Of a stretch of DNA of 64,000 bases, positions 17,203-27,427 are shown piece after piece. Made by a program: the position numbers and the translations under genes. Under the pieces are notes generated by a model. It was not told where the DNA came from and searched no databases. It saw only the letters and a program-made list of their open reading frames with translations. The stretch is from positions 1-64,000 of the forward strand of contig WSXU01000008.1 of assembly GCA_009773455.1 (NCBI GenBank), in the 5' to 3' direction. The stretch's first letter is position 1; every line of letters begins with the position of its first letter. Source of the stretch: Bacteroidota bacterium (GTDB lineage Bacteria > Bacteroidota > Bacteroidia > Bacteroidales > Lentimicrobiaceae).

Positions 17203-19455
17203 ATGAAAAAAATATTTGTTTCAGGCGCCCTGCTGCTTGCCTTTTTTTGTGCGGGTGCGCAACACAGGATATCGGGAAGAATTACCAACCAGGACAACGA
17301 TCCCTTACCGGGAGCCACGGTATTCATCTCCGAACTGAGCAAGGGAACCGTTTCTGACAACCATGGCAACTATGAATTACAGAATCTTCCCGACGGAAAA
17401 ATCAGAATTCAGTTTTCCTTTATCGGCTATACAAGCCGCATTGAGACTGTAGATTCAGGGTCAGGAAACACAACACTCAATATTACACTGAAGCAGACGG
17501 CCATTGAAGCCGACGAAATCGTGATTTCGGGAGGTTACAACACCACACAGCATGAGAACGCAGTGAAAATCGATGTACTGAATCTCACTGACAACCGGTC
17601 GTCAGGCATTCCTGATTTTACACGTGTTTTAACCAGTGTTCCCGGTGTGGATATGATTTCAAAAGGCAATGGGATTTCCAGGCCGGTAATCCGCGGATTG
17701 TCGCTGAACGACATCCTTGTTCTGAGTAATGGTGTACGTTTTGAAAATTACCAGTTCTCCGATCATCATCCGCTCGGCATTGAAGAATTCGGGATTGAAA
17801 CGGTTGAAATAATCAAAGGTCCGGCTTCACTCCTGTATGGCTCAGATGCCATCGGCGGAGTCATCAATTTCATTAAAGAAAAACCGGCACCAGTGGGGCA
17901 GGTTGAAGGTGATTATAACCTGCAACTGTTTTCGAATTCACAGGGGATTGTAAATAATCTGGGAATCAAGGGTTCAACAGGCAATTTTTACGGGGGAATC
18001 AGGTTTGGCAACAAGAGTCACAAAGATTACCTTCAGGGTAGAGGCACTTTTGTTCCGAACACCCGTTTCAACGGAAATTCATTTCTGGCAAACGCAGGAT
18101 ATCACAACAGGAAAATGTCGCTGAACCTCTTCTACGACTACAGCCGTTATAAGGTTGGTATCGCAGAGGAAGATGCCATTGACACGATCAATGCGCTGGG
18201 GCGCGGCCGGAAGCCCGAAATTTTTTACATGCTCATCAACAACAATCTTATCTCGGCGCGTAACAACTTTTTCCTGGACAGGTTCAGGCTCGAGGTAAAT
18301 TCAGCCTGGCAACAAGCCGGGTTGATGCATTTTGAAGGGCCCAGTGAGGTTTCTATTGAAATGGCTTTGCAAACCTTAACGTATGAAACCAGGTTGTATC
18401 TGCCTTCGGGAAAAGGATCGGAGTATATCATCGGTTTCCAGGGAAGCGGTCAGCGCAACACCAACAGCAACAACCGTGAAACAATCCTGCTGCCTGATGC
18501 ACAAATCATTAATTCCTCTGCATTCGGATTACTGCAACAAACTTTTTTTAACAAGCTGAAATTGCAGGCCGGGGTGAGGTACGATTACAGGCAAATGAAG
18601 TCTGATCCGGTAAGCCATCCCGGAGATCCGGCATTCCGGCCTTCACTGGAGAAGAACTACGGCAGTTTCAGTGGTTCGCTGGGTGCTACTTTCAATGAAT
18701 CTGAAAAAATACTTTTCAGGTTCAATGTTGCTTCTGCCTATCGTACCCCAAATCTGCCCGAACTTACAGCCAATGGCCTTCATGAAGAGCGCTATGAAGT
18801 TGGGGATGCCGGCCTTAAACCAACCAAATCAGTTGAATCGGACGTTAGTATTCATTACCATACCGACAATATAAGCTTTGATGTGGCGGCCTATTATAAC
18901 ATCCTGAATAAATACATCTACATTTCACCCGGATCGGACACCACTGACGGTGGTAGCAGGATTTACAGGTATTCGCAGTCGGATGCCAGGCTTTACGGGT
19001 TCGAAGCCGGCATTCATTTCCATCCGAAACACCACGAATGGTTACACTTTGAAACGACCCTCTCAAATGTTACCGGGGAAAAAGCCAATGGTGAAAATCT
19101 GCCTTTCATTCCTGCCAGCAAAGTACTGACCGATCTCCGGTTAGAAAAGGAGAAACTGGCATTTCTTCGTAAGTCATACGTCAGCATGAATGTACAGATG
19201 ACCTTTGATCAGAACAGGCCATCACCGCAGGAGGAAAAAACAAGCGGATACACGCTGGTTGATCTTGGAATTGGCGGTCGGATCAGGGCATCCCGACAGA
19301 TGATCTCGATCGGAATCAGAGTCAGCAATCTGTTTGATGTAAAATACACCGATCATTTGTCGACACTCAGGGAGGTAAATTATTTCAATCCGGGGCGGAA
19401 CCTTTCGCTTGACCTGAAAATACCATTTGGTCTGTCAAAAACAAACCGGGACTAA
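17203..19455 (+). CDS. TonB-dependent outer-membrane receptor
   Basis: A 750-residue receptor that should import a metal, metallophore or similar ligand using TonB energy. The start at 17203 gives a clean signal peptide (KKIFVSGALLLAFFCAGA); the upstream frame from 17146 would bury it. Then come a carboxypeptidase-regulatory-like domain at about 20-105 (RISGRITNQDNDPLPGATV), a plug at about 110-225 (SRPVIRGLSLNDILVLSNGV, EIIKGPASLLYGSDAIGG), and a 22-strand-type barrel to the end. The plug contains DHHPL. It has no SusD partner, which argues against a glycan system. Placement after a Fur-family gene and a small Cys/His-rich protein points to metal uptake. Confidence 0.92.
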   Translation: MKKIFVSGALLLAFFCAGAQHRISGRITNQDNDPLPGATVFISELSKGTVSDNHGNYELQNLPDGKIRIQFSFIGYTSRIETVDSGSGNTTLNITLKQTAIEADEIVISGGYNTTQHENAVKIDVLNLTDNRSSGIPDFTRVLTSVPGVDMISKGNGISRPVIRGLSLNDILVLSNGVRFENYQFSDHHPLGIEEFGIETVEIIKGPASLLYGSDAIGGVINFIKEKPAPVGQVEGDYNLQLFSNSQGIVNNLGIKGSTGNFYGGIRFGNKSHKDYLQGRGTFVPNTRFNGNSFLANAGYHNRKMSLNLFYDYSRYKVGIAEEDAIDTINALGRGRKPEIFYMLINNNLISARNNFFLDRFRLEVNSAWQQAGLMHFEGPSEVSIEMALQTLTYETRLYLPSGKGSEYIIGFQGSGQRNTNSNNRETILLPDAQIINSSAFGLLQQTFFNKLKLQAGVRYDYRQMKSDPVSHPGDPAFRPSLEKNYGSFSGSLGATFNESEKILFRFNVASAYRTPNLPELTANGLHEERYEVGDAGLKPTKSVESDVSIHYHTDNISFDVAAYYNILNKYIYISPGSDTTDGGSRIYRYSQSDARLYGFEAGIHFHPKHHEWLHFETTLSNVTGEKANGENLPFIPASKVLTDLRLEKEKLAFLRKSYVSMNVQMTFDQNRPSPQEEKTSGYTLVDLGIGGRIRASRQMISIGIRVSNLFDVKYTDHLSTLREVNYFNPGRNLSLDLKIPFGLSKTNRD

Positions 19456-19482
19456 TTACCGTCTTTGTAATGACAATGGCAA

Positions 19483-21018
19483 CTATTTCCGCAATATAAT
19501 CCTGAAGGTGGTGCCTTTGCCGGGAATGGAAGATTTTACGAAGATCTTTCCGTCATGATTCTCACGGATGATGCGTTGGGCCAGTGAAAGTCCCAGCCCC
19601 CAGCCCCTTTGTTTACTTGTAAATCCGGGGTTGAAGATGGTTCGCTGCATCTTTTTCGGGATACCTTTCCCGGTATCGGAAACATCAATAACCACGAACC
19701 TGTCCTCCTCCTGAATATCGATGGTGATGGAGCCCTTGCCGGCCATGGCATCCACGGCGTTCTTCACCAGGTTTTCAATAACCCAGTCGAAAAGCTGAAA
19801 ATTTAGCTGTGTAAGGACAATGGCGCCCTGTGGTGGGGAGATACTGAAACTGACTTTGTTGGACGTTCTGGTTTTAAGGTATGCTATTGAATTATAGACC
19901 ACCTCCACAACGTTCTCTGTTTTCAGATTGGCAGCAGAACCGATCTTGGAGAACCTTTCGGTGATGGTATTCAGCCGGTTGACATCCTTTTGCAGCTCAT
20001 CAATGGTATCGCTGCCAACATCTTTGGTCTTGAGGTATTCCACCCACGCCATCATTGAGGATAGTGGTGTGCCGAGCTGATGCGCAGTTTCTTTGGCCAG
20101 CCCGACCCATACCTGGTTCTGTTCGGAACGACGTGCAACGCTGAAAAGCAGGTAGGATATCAGAAGAAATATACTGATGATGGCCAGCTGAATGTAGGGG
20201 TAGAACCTCAGTTGGGTAAGCAAAAAGGAATCCTGATAATAAATAAAATGCTTGCTCCCTGTAATTTCAATTTCTATTGGTTCATTACCCGAAGCCATAT
20301 CTTCGACCATAGAGGCAATGTATGCTGTATCATTAACCCTCGTTGAATCGAGCTTTCCCCAGGCCACCACTTCGTGGCGGGTGCTGTCGGTGATGATTAC
20401 GGGCACCGAAGCAGAATTATTCACCACCTCCATAAAGAACGACTGAACAAGGTCATCAAGCACCACTTTCAGTTCCGAAAACAGGTGGGAGTCCTTATAA
20501 TAAAAATAGATCAGGTTTCCGCTGTAGTAGTCGAGAACGATGGGCAGATATACCGAAAACTCCTTCAACAGTTCAGGCGTCAGTTTTTTAACGGTATCGG
20601 TGCTGAAACCAACGTTCTTTGCCTCATTGATGTTACCCTCTGCATCGGTGAGGATAACCGGTATGGAGGTATTGTTGGAGATGATCTTCAGGTAAAAACT
20701 GATGTCTTCATTGTCGCCTGCTTCAACCATTTTAACGGTGGCTTCAGCCAGGAGTTCAACCCTGTCGCGCTCCTCGTTGCGGATTGAATCGAAAAACTGA
20801 CCGGTATAGTTGACGAGATTGGCCCGCTGCTGGATGGCGTTGGCCCAGGTTGTGATCTTGTTCCGTTCATCCCTCGCAATATTTTTCACCAGTGTATTGG
20901 TGTACCAGAGAGAAACCCCGACGATAACCAGCGCAATAAGAAAAAGCCATCTTTTCCAGGTTTTTTTCTGCTGGTAGATATTGGTAACGCGCGGCCTGAT
21001 CAGTTTACGGATATTCAT
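19483..21018 (-). CDS. Membrane sensor histidine kinase with duplicated periplasmic segment
   Basis: 511 residues. Transmembrane helices lie at about 24-42 and 285-303, with a periplasmic sensor between. The kinase core has the H-box with His323 (AHQLGTPLSS), an N-box (ENLVKNAVDAM), G1 (DVSDTGKGIP) and G2 (GWGLGLSLA). The sensor holds two related halves: NTSIPVILTDAEGNI with LIYFYYKDSHLFSELK, and SASVPVIITDSTRHE with FIYYQDSFLLTQLR, so it probably arose by duplication. No response regulator lies next to it, and no HAMP domain is evident. Input signal and partner are unknown. It is convergent with the TonB receptor, 27 bp away. Confidence 0.92.
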   Translation of the reverse strand: MNIRKLIRPRVTNIYQQKKTWKRWLFLIALVIVGVSLWYTNTLVKNIARDERNKITTWANAIQQRANLVNYTGQFFDSIRNEERDRVELLAEATVKMVEAGDNEDISFYLKIISNNTSIPVILTDAEGNINEAKNVGFSTDTVKKLTPELLKEFSVYLPIVLDYYSGNLIYFYYKDSHLFSELKVVLDDLVQSFFMEVVNNSASVPVIITDSTRHEVVAWGKLDSTRVNDTAYIASMVEDMASGNEPIEIEITGSKHFIYYQDSFLLTQLRFYPYIQLAIISIFLLISYLLFSVARRSEQNQVWVGLAKETAHQLGTPLSSMMAWVEYLKTKDVGSDTIDELQKDVNRLNTITERFSKIGSAANLKTENVVEVVYNSIAYLKTRTSNKVSFSISPPQGAIVLTQLNFQLFDWVIENLVKNAVDAMAGKGSITIDIQEEDRFVVIDVSDTGKGIPKKMQRTIFNPGFTSKQRGWGLGLSLAQRIIRENHDGKIFVKSSIPGKGTTFRIILRK

Positions 21019-21204
21019 ATTCGCTTGGCAAGACTATACAAAGATCGGTTTTTTCGTTTACGATTAACGCTTTTTGATTTTAATGTCCGTTGACGAACCC
21101 CGGATAAGATACTATTTGCCTGAAGATTTGTTCTTCCGGATAACCAACCGGCAAATGCAAATCACTCAGCCACCTTTTACTTTTTTTATTCTTCTGAAGA
21201 TTGA

Positions 21205-21276
21205 AATCTCCCCTTGTCTCCAGTTCCCCTTGTCCCCAACTCTCCTTGTCTCCCTTCCCCTTGTCTCCCTCTATCT
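21205..21276. repeat. Low-complexity CCTTGTCTCC-type tract
   Basis: Short imperfect units of CCCCTTGTCTCC fill the gap between the AsmA-like gene and the kinase. The reverse complement (GGGGACAAGGGG) recurs near 59640-59672, also between genes. Confidence 0.7.
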
Positions 21277-21278
21277 TC

Positions 21279-23795
21279 TTACTTATCCTCGTCCCATTCG
21301 ATCTCAAACTGCGTGGATGATTTTGCTTTGGCTGGTTCCTCCTGTGTCTTGTTTTTCCCGAATTCCTTCCGGATGACATCCCTGAAAACCTTCTTCTCTG
21401 ATTTAAAATCGGTTGCTATTTTTTTTGCCACTGCCCTGTGATCGTAATTAAAAACCGGTTCATCTACCGTACCGGTCATATGCAGGAACAGCCGGGTGCG
21501 GCCAAGCCCGTCGTCTTCTACGGCTGTTGGCGGTGGGGGTGTTTTCCGGCGTTTGTTTTTCCGGAGCTCAGAAGTCAGTACACTGAAATGATAATCTATT
21601 TCATTGCCAAAGGTATGTGAACCATAGCCTTTCACATTCAGGGCCGAAGTCTGGATTTCCATTTCAGGGATGACCACCGTTTTCCGGGCGATTTCGATCC
21701 GGTTGCGCATGGTCGAAAATTTCACATTTTTAAGCTCATCTTCATCCAGGAAACGCGACATTTCCTGGAAAGGCTCAAATTTTATAAGCTCGCCGTTTCG
21801 TATTTCAACATCGGCTACGGCGGTTACAGAACCTTCATCCGTTTCGAAACGGTTGTTTATTGTCGAGGCGTATTGCACCGTAGCATCCCCGCGACCTTTC
21901 ATATGTCTGCTTTGAAGGCTCGTCTGACCAAAATCGTTAAATTCATAAAACAGGCGGGGAATATCCACATTCATCAAACGTGCATCACATACAATCTGGG
22001 CGTGACTGCCATAGCGACTGTTGATTAGTCCGGTTGCCGCAACTTTCCCATCCACGGCATTGAAAGCAAGTTCAGTGGCCCTCAGAACATTGTCTTCAAG
22101 CGACAACTTTCCCGTAGCAGATGTTGCCGAGAATTTTTTATAGGAAAACTTCCCGATGTTGAATCCGGCTGTAAAACTGAGCCGCTCCGGAAAAAGTGAC
22201 TGCCCGCCCACCGAATCATCCGATGATCCGGAAATATCGATAAAATCTTCCAGCCTGAAACTTGCAGAGCTAAGTTGTGCCTCGAAGTGCAGGGGTTGAT
22301 CCTCAAACAGCAGATATCCGATCAGATTGTCAAAGAAACCGTGCATTTTCAGGTCAGTTTCACCCACGTTACTACTGAGTTCATCAACGTAGATTCTGCC
22401 ATTTTTCAACTCAAACTGACCGTTGATGTTGCTGACCTCAACCCCGGATGTTTTGTTTTTAAACCCGACATTGCTGAGCCTGATAAGCCCGTTTGAAGTA
22501 ACCGCCATTTTTGCTCCGGCCATCCAGGCACCCCTGTAGGTAATATCTGCCACCAGTTTTCCGCTAAGGTCAGCGGCTTCTCGGGTCTTCAGAAGACCGT
22601 CGAGTTCGGCCAGGTCAAGATCAGCACTGAGGTTCAGATTTAACAATGGCTTTTTGAAATCCGACAACTGTATCCGGCCTTTAAAGCGCCCGTTGTGGGT
22701 TTCACCGCTGAAACTGCCAAGGCTGAGCACTTCAGGGGTTTTCCCCTGCTTCGATGTGTACTTTCCGCTGAGGACGATATTTCTGATTCTCGATCCACTT
22801 TCGCGGTGAGTAAAACTTCCGTCGGAAAGATCAAAGGTAGTCCTGATAACCGGTGAGGAGCGCTTGCCCCAGTTGCCAGTAATTTCAGTCTTCAAGGTCA
22901 GCTTTCCCGATGGTTCATATTCCCTGTAAGGTTTTGAAATGGCAAGTGGCAGTGCCCCAAGGACTTCTGATACGTCAGCCCCGGAGGTGCTGACACTCAG
23001 GTTGACCGGGTTATTGTTATTCCCATAGCCGAATGTACCTCTGATTCCGGCGGTAATACCGGCGAACTGCAGGTTTGCATCTGTTATTTCACATCTTTTC
23101 AGGGCATCATTTACCTGTATAACACCCCTGACACCAAGCAGGGATTTCGGGGTATAATTGTACTCCCCGAGAATAAGACGCTTTATCTCTAAATCACCCG
23201 AAACCTGAAGATCATAGCGCTGATCCGACATCTTCCCTTTCAGCAGGAAATGAGGGAAGCCGAAGGCCAGATCGGTTTTCTTGATCAGATTACGGTAATA
23301 TACCGAAGTATTCCGCAAAACCACCTGCTGCATATCGAAATTTACAGCAGACCCGGAGGTATTGTCCGTTTGTTTCCAGATATGAAAATTATCACGTCCG
23401 TTTTCGCCTACCCACAGTGTTGCCGATGCTTCATCAATAATCAGGCTCCTGATCTTATAATTGCCGGTAACTATACTGAATAGTCCTATCCGGAGAGAAA
23501 CCGATTTTGCATGCAGCAACCCGGGAGCATCACCAATTCCGGCGGGTGGTTTTATGGCCACATTCCTGAAAACCACCGAGGCATCCGGAAAATTTCTGAA
23601 TAGAGTAAAATCAACCTGTGCCACTTCAACCGGGACCATAAGACGGCTGTTTATCTCTCTTACAACCAGCTCTTTAACCTTATCGCCATAAACGAAACTT
23701 ATGACAAACAGCGCTGCCACCATTACAAGCAACAATCCTGCGAAAGCGGCAGAGATCTTGAATAAAAGTTTCCGGGAAGGTGAAATAACTCGCAT
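21279..23795 (-). CDS. AsmA-like family protein
   Basis: An 838-residue protein with one N-terminal transmembrane helix (about 11-33) and a long periplasmic part beginning KVKELVVREINSRLMVPVEV, typical of AsmA-like proteins. The body is rich in alternating beta segments. The C-terminal portion includes the LKNVKFSTMRNRIEIARKTV segment found in the AsmA C-terminal domain. AsmA-like proteins form long lipid-conducting bridges or affect outer-membrane assembly; the exact function here is not known. The C-terminus is charged. It is followed by the sensor kinase after 260 bp on the same strand. Confidence 0.88.
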   Translation of the reverse strand: MRVISPSRKLLFKISAAFAGLLLVMVAALFVISFVYGDKVKELVVREINSRLMVPVEVAQVDFTLFRNFPDASVVFRNVAIKPPAGIGDAPGLLHAKSVSLRIGLFSIVTGNYKIRSLIIDEASATLWVGENGRDNFHIWKQTDNTSGSAVNFDMQQVVLRNTSVYYRNLIKKTDLAFGFPHFLLKGKMSDQRYDLQVSGDLEIKRLILGEYNYTPKSLLGVRGVIQVNDALKRCEITDANLQFAGITAGIRGTFGYGNNNNPVNLSVSTSGADVSEVLGALPLAISKPYREYEPSGKLTLKTEITGNWGKRSSPVIRTTFDLSDGSFTHRESGSRIRNIVLSGKYTSKQGKTPEVLSLGSFSGETHNGRFKGRIQLSDFKKPLLNLNLSADLDLAELDGLLKTREAADLSGKLVADITYRGAWMAGAKMAVTSNGLIRLSNVGFKNKTSGVEVSNINGQFELKNGRIYVDELSSNVGETDLKMHGFFDNLIGYLLFEDQPLHFEAQLSSASFRLEDFIDISGSSDDSVGGQSLFPERLSFTAGFNIGKFSYKKFSATSATGKLSLEDNVLRATELAFNAVDGKVAATGLINSRYGSHAQIVCDARLMNVDIPRLFYEFNDFGQTSLQSRHMKGRGDATVQYASTINNRFETDEGSVTAVADVEIRNGELIKFEPFQEMSRFLDEDELKNVKFSTMRNRIEIARKTVVIPEMEIQTSALNVKGYGSHTFGNEIDYHFSVLTSELRKNKRRKTPPPPTAVEDDGLGRTRLFLHMTGTVDEPVFNYDHRAVAKKIATDFKSEKKVFRDVIRKEFGKNKTQEEPAKAKSSTQFEIEWDEDK

Positions 23796-23941
23796 TTCGT
23801 TTGTTCAACAATACTTTTTACTGTGAATTAACGGATTAACAGGCAATTCATTGCACCTGTCCAGTCAGATCTGGAGCTTTTATGAACCTGCTGTAAAATA
23901 TATCTGTCTCACGTCAGCGATAACGCGGTACATATAAGCTT

Positions 23942-25849
23942 TTACTTTACCGGAATATGAAGTGATCTCACAGATTTCACAATTCCATAGGTATCAAATC
24001 CGCATTCCGCATACAATTCCTCAGGTTTACCGGAAGTAACGAAACGGTCGGGAATCCCCAGACGCTTCACCGGTGCCTGATATCCATGATCGGCCATAAA
24101 TTCCAGTACGGCGCTGCCCAATCCACCGTTGATGGTGCCATCTTCGACGGTAATCACCGCCTTATAATTTGTAAAGACCCCATGCAGAATATCTTCATCC
24201 AGCGGCTTCAGAAAACGCATATCGAAATGCCCGGCTGAGATGCCTTCGCTCTGCAGAATTTCACAGGCTTCCACAACAAAATTACCCGGATGTCCTATGC
24301 TGAGGACGGCAACCTTTTCACCATCCCTGATTTTCCGGCCGGTTCCGGTAATAATTTCTACAAATGGGGTTTTCCAGTTGGTTGACATACCTCTGCCGCG
24401 CGGGTATCGGATTACAAACGGGCCTTTATTCTCCAGTTGTGCGGTGTACATCAGGTTACGTAACTCAACTTCATTCATAGGAGAAGAAATGGTAAGGCCT
24501 GGAATCGCCCGAAAATAAGCCAGATCATAAGCGCCATGATGCGTAGGGCCATCTTCACCCACCAGTCCGCCCCGGTCGAGGCAGAAAACTACGTTTAATC
24601 CCTGCAGTGCAACATCGTGGATTACCTGATCGTAAGCCCGCTGCATAAAGGATGAATAGATGTTACAGAAAGGCATCAGCCCCCGTGCAGCCATCCCGGC
24701 CGAGAAGGTAACAGCGTGTTGTTCCGCTATACCAACATCAAAAGCCCGGTCGGGCATCACACTCATCATCATATTCAACGAACAGCCTGAAGGCATGGCC
24801 GGGGTTACTCCCACTATTTTGTCGTTTTTTTCCGCCAGTTCGATGATGGTTTTACCGAAAACATGCTGGTATTTGGGCGGCAGGCTCTTGCAGGGCTTTT
24901 CGATGATCTCGCCGGTGGTTTTGTCAAATATGCCCGGTGAGTGGTAAAGGATCTGGTCCTGTTCTGCTTTTTCAAACCCTTTGCCTTTAACGGTTACCAC
25001 ATGCAACAATTTCGGGCCGGGTATTTTCTTCAGGTCATGCATCAGCTTGGCCAGACGGATTACATCGTGACCATCAACCGGTCCGAAATACCTGAAATTA
25101 AAGGCTTCGAAAAGATTACTCTTGTTCAGGATGGTTGATTTCAGGGCATTCCCTATCTGCTTCACAACTGCCCGTGAATTCTTTCCATACCGGGTATTGC
25201 CGCCCATCAGCTTCCAGACCTTGTCCTTCAGTTTATTGTATGCACGTGAGGTAACGATATCGAGCAGGTATTCGCGCATGGCGCCCACATTCTTGTCGAT
25301 GGCAATACCATTATCGTTCAGGATGACCAGCAGGTTCGACTTTGCCACACCGGCATTGTTCAGCGCTTCCATGGCCATACCTCCGGTCATGGAACCATCG
25401 CCGATCACAGCCACATGTTTTTCACCGGTATTGTTCTGAAGCCGGGCTGCAATGGCCATACCCAGCGCCGCTGAAATGGAGGTGGATGAATGTCCGACCC
25501 CGAAGGCATCATATTCGCTTTCACTCATTTTCGGGAACCCGCTGATACCATGATAGATCCGGTTGGTATAAAACAGATCGCGCCGGCCGGTAATTATTTT
25601 ATGCGCATAAGCCTGATGACCGACATCCCAGATAAGTTTATCGTTGGGTGTGTCATAGGCATAATGGATGGCTACGGCAAGCTCCACCGCTCCCAGGCTG
25701 GCCCCGAGATGACCCGGATTGGCCGAAATCACATCAATGATAAACTGCCTGATTTCGGCACACAGCAGGGGAAGCTCCTCTTCGCTCAGCTTACGCAGGT
25801 CGGAAGGGCTGTTTATCTGTGTGAGTAATTTACCGGGAACGGGCGACAT
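23942..25849 (-). CDS. dxs: 1-deoxy-D-xylulose-5-phosphate synthase
   Basis: DXS condenses pyruvate and glyceraldehyde-3-phosphate in the first step of the MEP isoprenoid pathway, using thiamine diphosphate. The 635-residue protein has the N-terminal GHLGASLGAVELAVA segment, the ThDP motif beginning GDGSMTGGMAMEALNNAG, and the transketolase-like central domain (YDQVIHDVALQGLNV, DRGGLVGEDGPTHHG) with the C-terminal domain. An upstream extension is open to 25909, but a -7 element at 25871-25878 lies inside it, so the ATG at 25849 is used. It appears to be a single gene. Confidence 0.97.
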   Translation of the reverse strand: MSPVPGKLLTQINSPSDLRKLSEEELPLLCAEIRQFIIDVISANPGHLGASLGAVELAVAIHYAYDTPNDKLIWDVGHQAYAHKIITGRRDLFYTNRIYHGISGFPKMSESEYDAFGVGHSSTSISAALGMAIAARLQNNTGEKHVAVIGDGSMTGGMAMEALNNAGVAKSNLLVILNDNGIAIDKNVGAMREYLLDIVTSRAYNKLKDKVWKLMGGNTRYGKNSRAVVKQIGNALKSTILNKSNLFEAFNFRYFGPVDGHDVIRLAKLMHDLKKIPGPKLLHVVTVKGKGFEKAEQDQILYHSPGIFDKTTGEIIEKPCKSLPPKYQHVFGKTIIELAEKNDKIVGVTPAMPSGCSLNMMMSVMPDRAFDVGIAEQHAVTFSAGMAARGLMPFCNIYSSFMQRAYDQVIHDVALQGLNVVFCLDRGGLVGEDGPTHHGAYDLAYFRAIPGLTISSPMNEVELRNLMYTAQLENKGPFVIRYPRGRGMSTNWKTPFVEIITGTGRKIRDGEKVAVLSIGHPGNFVVEACEILQSEGISAGHFDMRFLKPLDEDILHGVFTNYKAVITVEDGTINGGLGSAVLEFMADHGYQAPVKRLGIPDRFVTSGKPEELYAECGFDTYGIVKSVRSLHIPVK

Positions 25850-25870
25850 GAAGTGAGGATTTTCGATTTG

Positions 25871-25878
25871 CAAAGGTA
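25871..25878 (-). promoter_or_regulatory. dxs promoter -7 element
   Basis: TACCTTTG on the minus strand matches TAnnTTTG exactly. A TTTG lies 16 bp further upstream as a weak -33 candidate. The leader to the chosen ATG would be about 15 nt. Confidence 0.55.
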
Positions 25879-26011
25879 AGCATTCAGGCCATTCCAAAAT
25901 ATAAAGCAACCCCGATAAAGCCCGGAATTACCCACAAACGTCAGTGATCTGATTTTCATTTCACTTGAAGATGGTTTTTAACAATTTTTCACATCAGGCA
26001 TTGAAATGTGT

Positions 26012-26019
26012 TACATTTG
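26012..26019 (+). promoter_or_regulatory. trkA promoter -7 element
   Basis: TACATTTG fits TAnnTTTG. It overlaps the extended reading frame that begins with GTG at 26008, so it supports the ATG at 26047. Confidence 0.55.
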
Positions 26020-26046
26020 CGGGCTGTATTCCAATCAGGAGATAAA

Positions 26047-27387
26047 ATGAACATAATCATAGCCGGGGATGGTGAAGTGGGATTTCACCTGGCCAAGATG
26101 CTATCCGGTGAAAACCACAATATTACCATTGTTGACCCACATCAGGAACTGCTGAAACTGATCGAATCGCATTCCGACCTGATGACCATCACGGGAGACT
26201 CAACTTCCATCAGCGTACTTGAACAGGCCAATATCCGGCGTGCCGACCTGCTGATTTCGGTGGTACATGACGAGAAAATCAATATAACCACCTGTGTTCT
26301 AGGTAAGAAGCTGGGAGCAAAGCGTACGATTGCCCGCATCAACAACACCGAATACATGACGGTTGAAAACCGTGAGATCATGCGTACCCTTGGCATTGAT
26401 GCCATGGTTTGCCCTGAGCGTATTGCCTCGAAGGAAATCGTCAGGTTATTGAGTCAGACCGCAGCCACAGAAATTTTTGACTTTTCTGAAGGCCGGCTCT
26501 CCCTATTCCTGATAAAGCTGGATGAACATGCCCTGGTACTGAACAAGTCGCTCACCCAGATTGCCAGAGAGAATCCAAAACTGGACTTCAGGGCCATTGC
26601 CATACACCGCAACAATAAAACCATCATACCCAAAGGCGATGATGCCTTCAAACTGGGCGATCTCGCCTATGTGATTACCAAGCCCGACGGCATTGATGAC
26701 CTGCTGAGGCTGGGTGGCAAACAGAAGCAGGAAATCCGTAATGTGATGATTGTAGGCGGGGGCCGCATCGGTCGAAAGACTGCCCGGCGGCTTGAACGGG
26801 ATATGAATGTGAAGCTCATCGAAATAAACAAGGAGAGATGCCTTAACCTGATCGACCAGCTCGAACACACCCTGATCATCAATGCCGACGCCCGCGACAT
26901 CGAACTCCTTGAGGATGAGGGCATCCGTAATATGGACGCCTTTATTTCGGTAACAAACGACTACGAAACCAACATCCTGACCTGTTTGCTTGCCCAGCGT
27001 TACGGGGTAAAGAAAGTAATCCCCCTGGTCGAAAACATCGATTACATAGGCATTTCGCAAAGTATCGGCATCGAAACCATCATCAACAAAAAACTGATTA
27101 CAGCTTCTTATATTGTCCGGTTTACTATGGATGCGGAAGTAACCTCCATCAAGTGCCTGAGTGGAATAGATGCCGAGGTGCTCGAGTTCGTGGTTAAACC
27201 GGGGGCCCTGGTAACCCGGAAGCCAATAAAAAGTATAGATATTCCAAAAGGCAGCATTATCGGTGGCATCGTTCGTGGGTTGCAAAGCTATATCGCGATC
27301 GGCGATTTCCAGATACAGGAAGGCGACAAGGTGGTAATATTTGCTTTGCCTGAAGCCATCAACAAAGTACAGGCTTTATTCAACTAA
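26047..27387 (+). CDS. trkA: Trk potassium-uptake regulatory subunit TrkA
   Basis: 446 residues with the duplicated RCK layout: NAD-binding Rossmann core 1 (NIIIAGDGEVGFHLAKML), TrkA-C 1, core 2 from about 233 (NVMIVGGGRIGRKTARRL), TrkA-C 2. The cytoplasmic ring gates the TrkH channel in response to nucleotide. The start at 26047 is preceded by an AGGAG ribosome-binding site 7 nt upstream, unusual for this window. Two trkH genes follow on the same strand with gaps of 40 and 36 bp, so the three are probably one operon. Confidence 0.96.
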   Translation: MNIIIAGDGEVGFHLAKMLSGENHNITIVDPHQELLKLIESHSDLMTITGDSTSISVLEQANIRRADLLISVVHDEKINITTCVLGKKLGAKRTIARINNTEYMTVENREIMRTLGIDAMVCPERIASKEIVRLLSQTAATEIFDFSEGRLSLFLIKLDEHALVLNKSLTQIARENPKLDFRAIAIHRNNKTIIPKGDDAFKLGDLAYVITKPDGIDDLLRLGGKQKQEIRNVMIVGGGRIGRKTARRLERDMNVKLIEINKERCLNLIDQLEHTLIINADARDIELLEDEGIRNMDAFISVTNDYETNILTCLLAQRYGVKKVIPLVENIDYIGISQSIGIETIINKKLITASYIVRFTMDAEVTSIKCLSGIDAEVLEFVVKPGALVTRKPIKSIDIPKGSIIGGIVRGLQSYIAIGDFQIQEGDKVVIFALPEAINKVQALFN

Positions 27388-27427
27388 TTTTCTGTTTTCT
27401 TAAGGGGTAAAATATTCCGCAAAGCAA

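Noticed and set aside
26503-27285. 260-codon minus-strand frame within trkA
   Set aside because: Antisense shadow of trkA.
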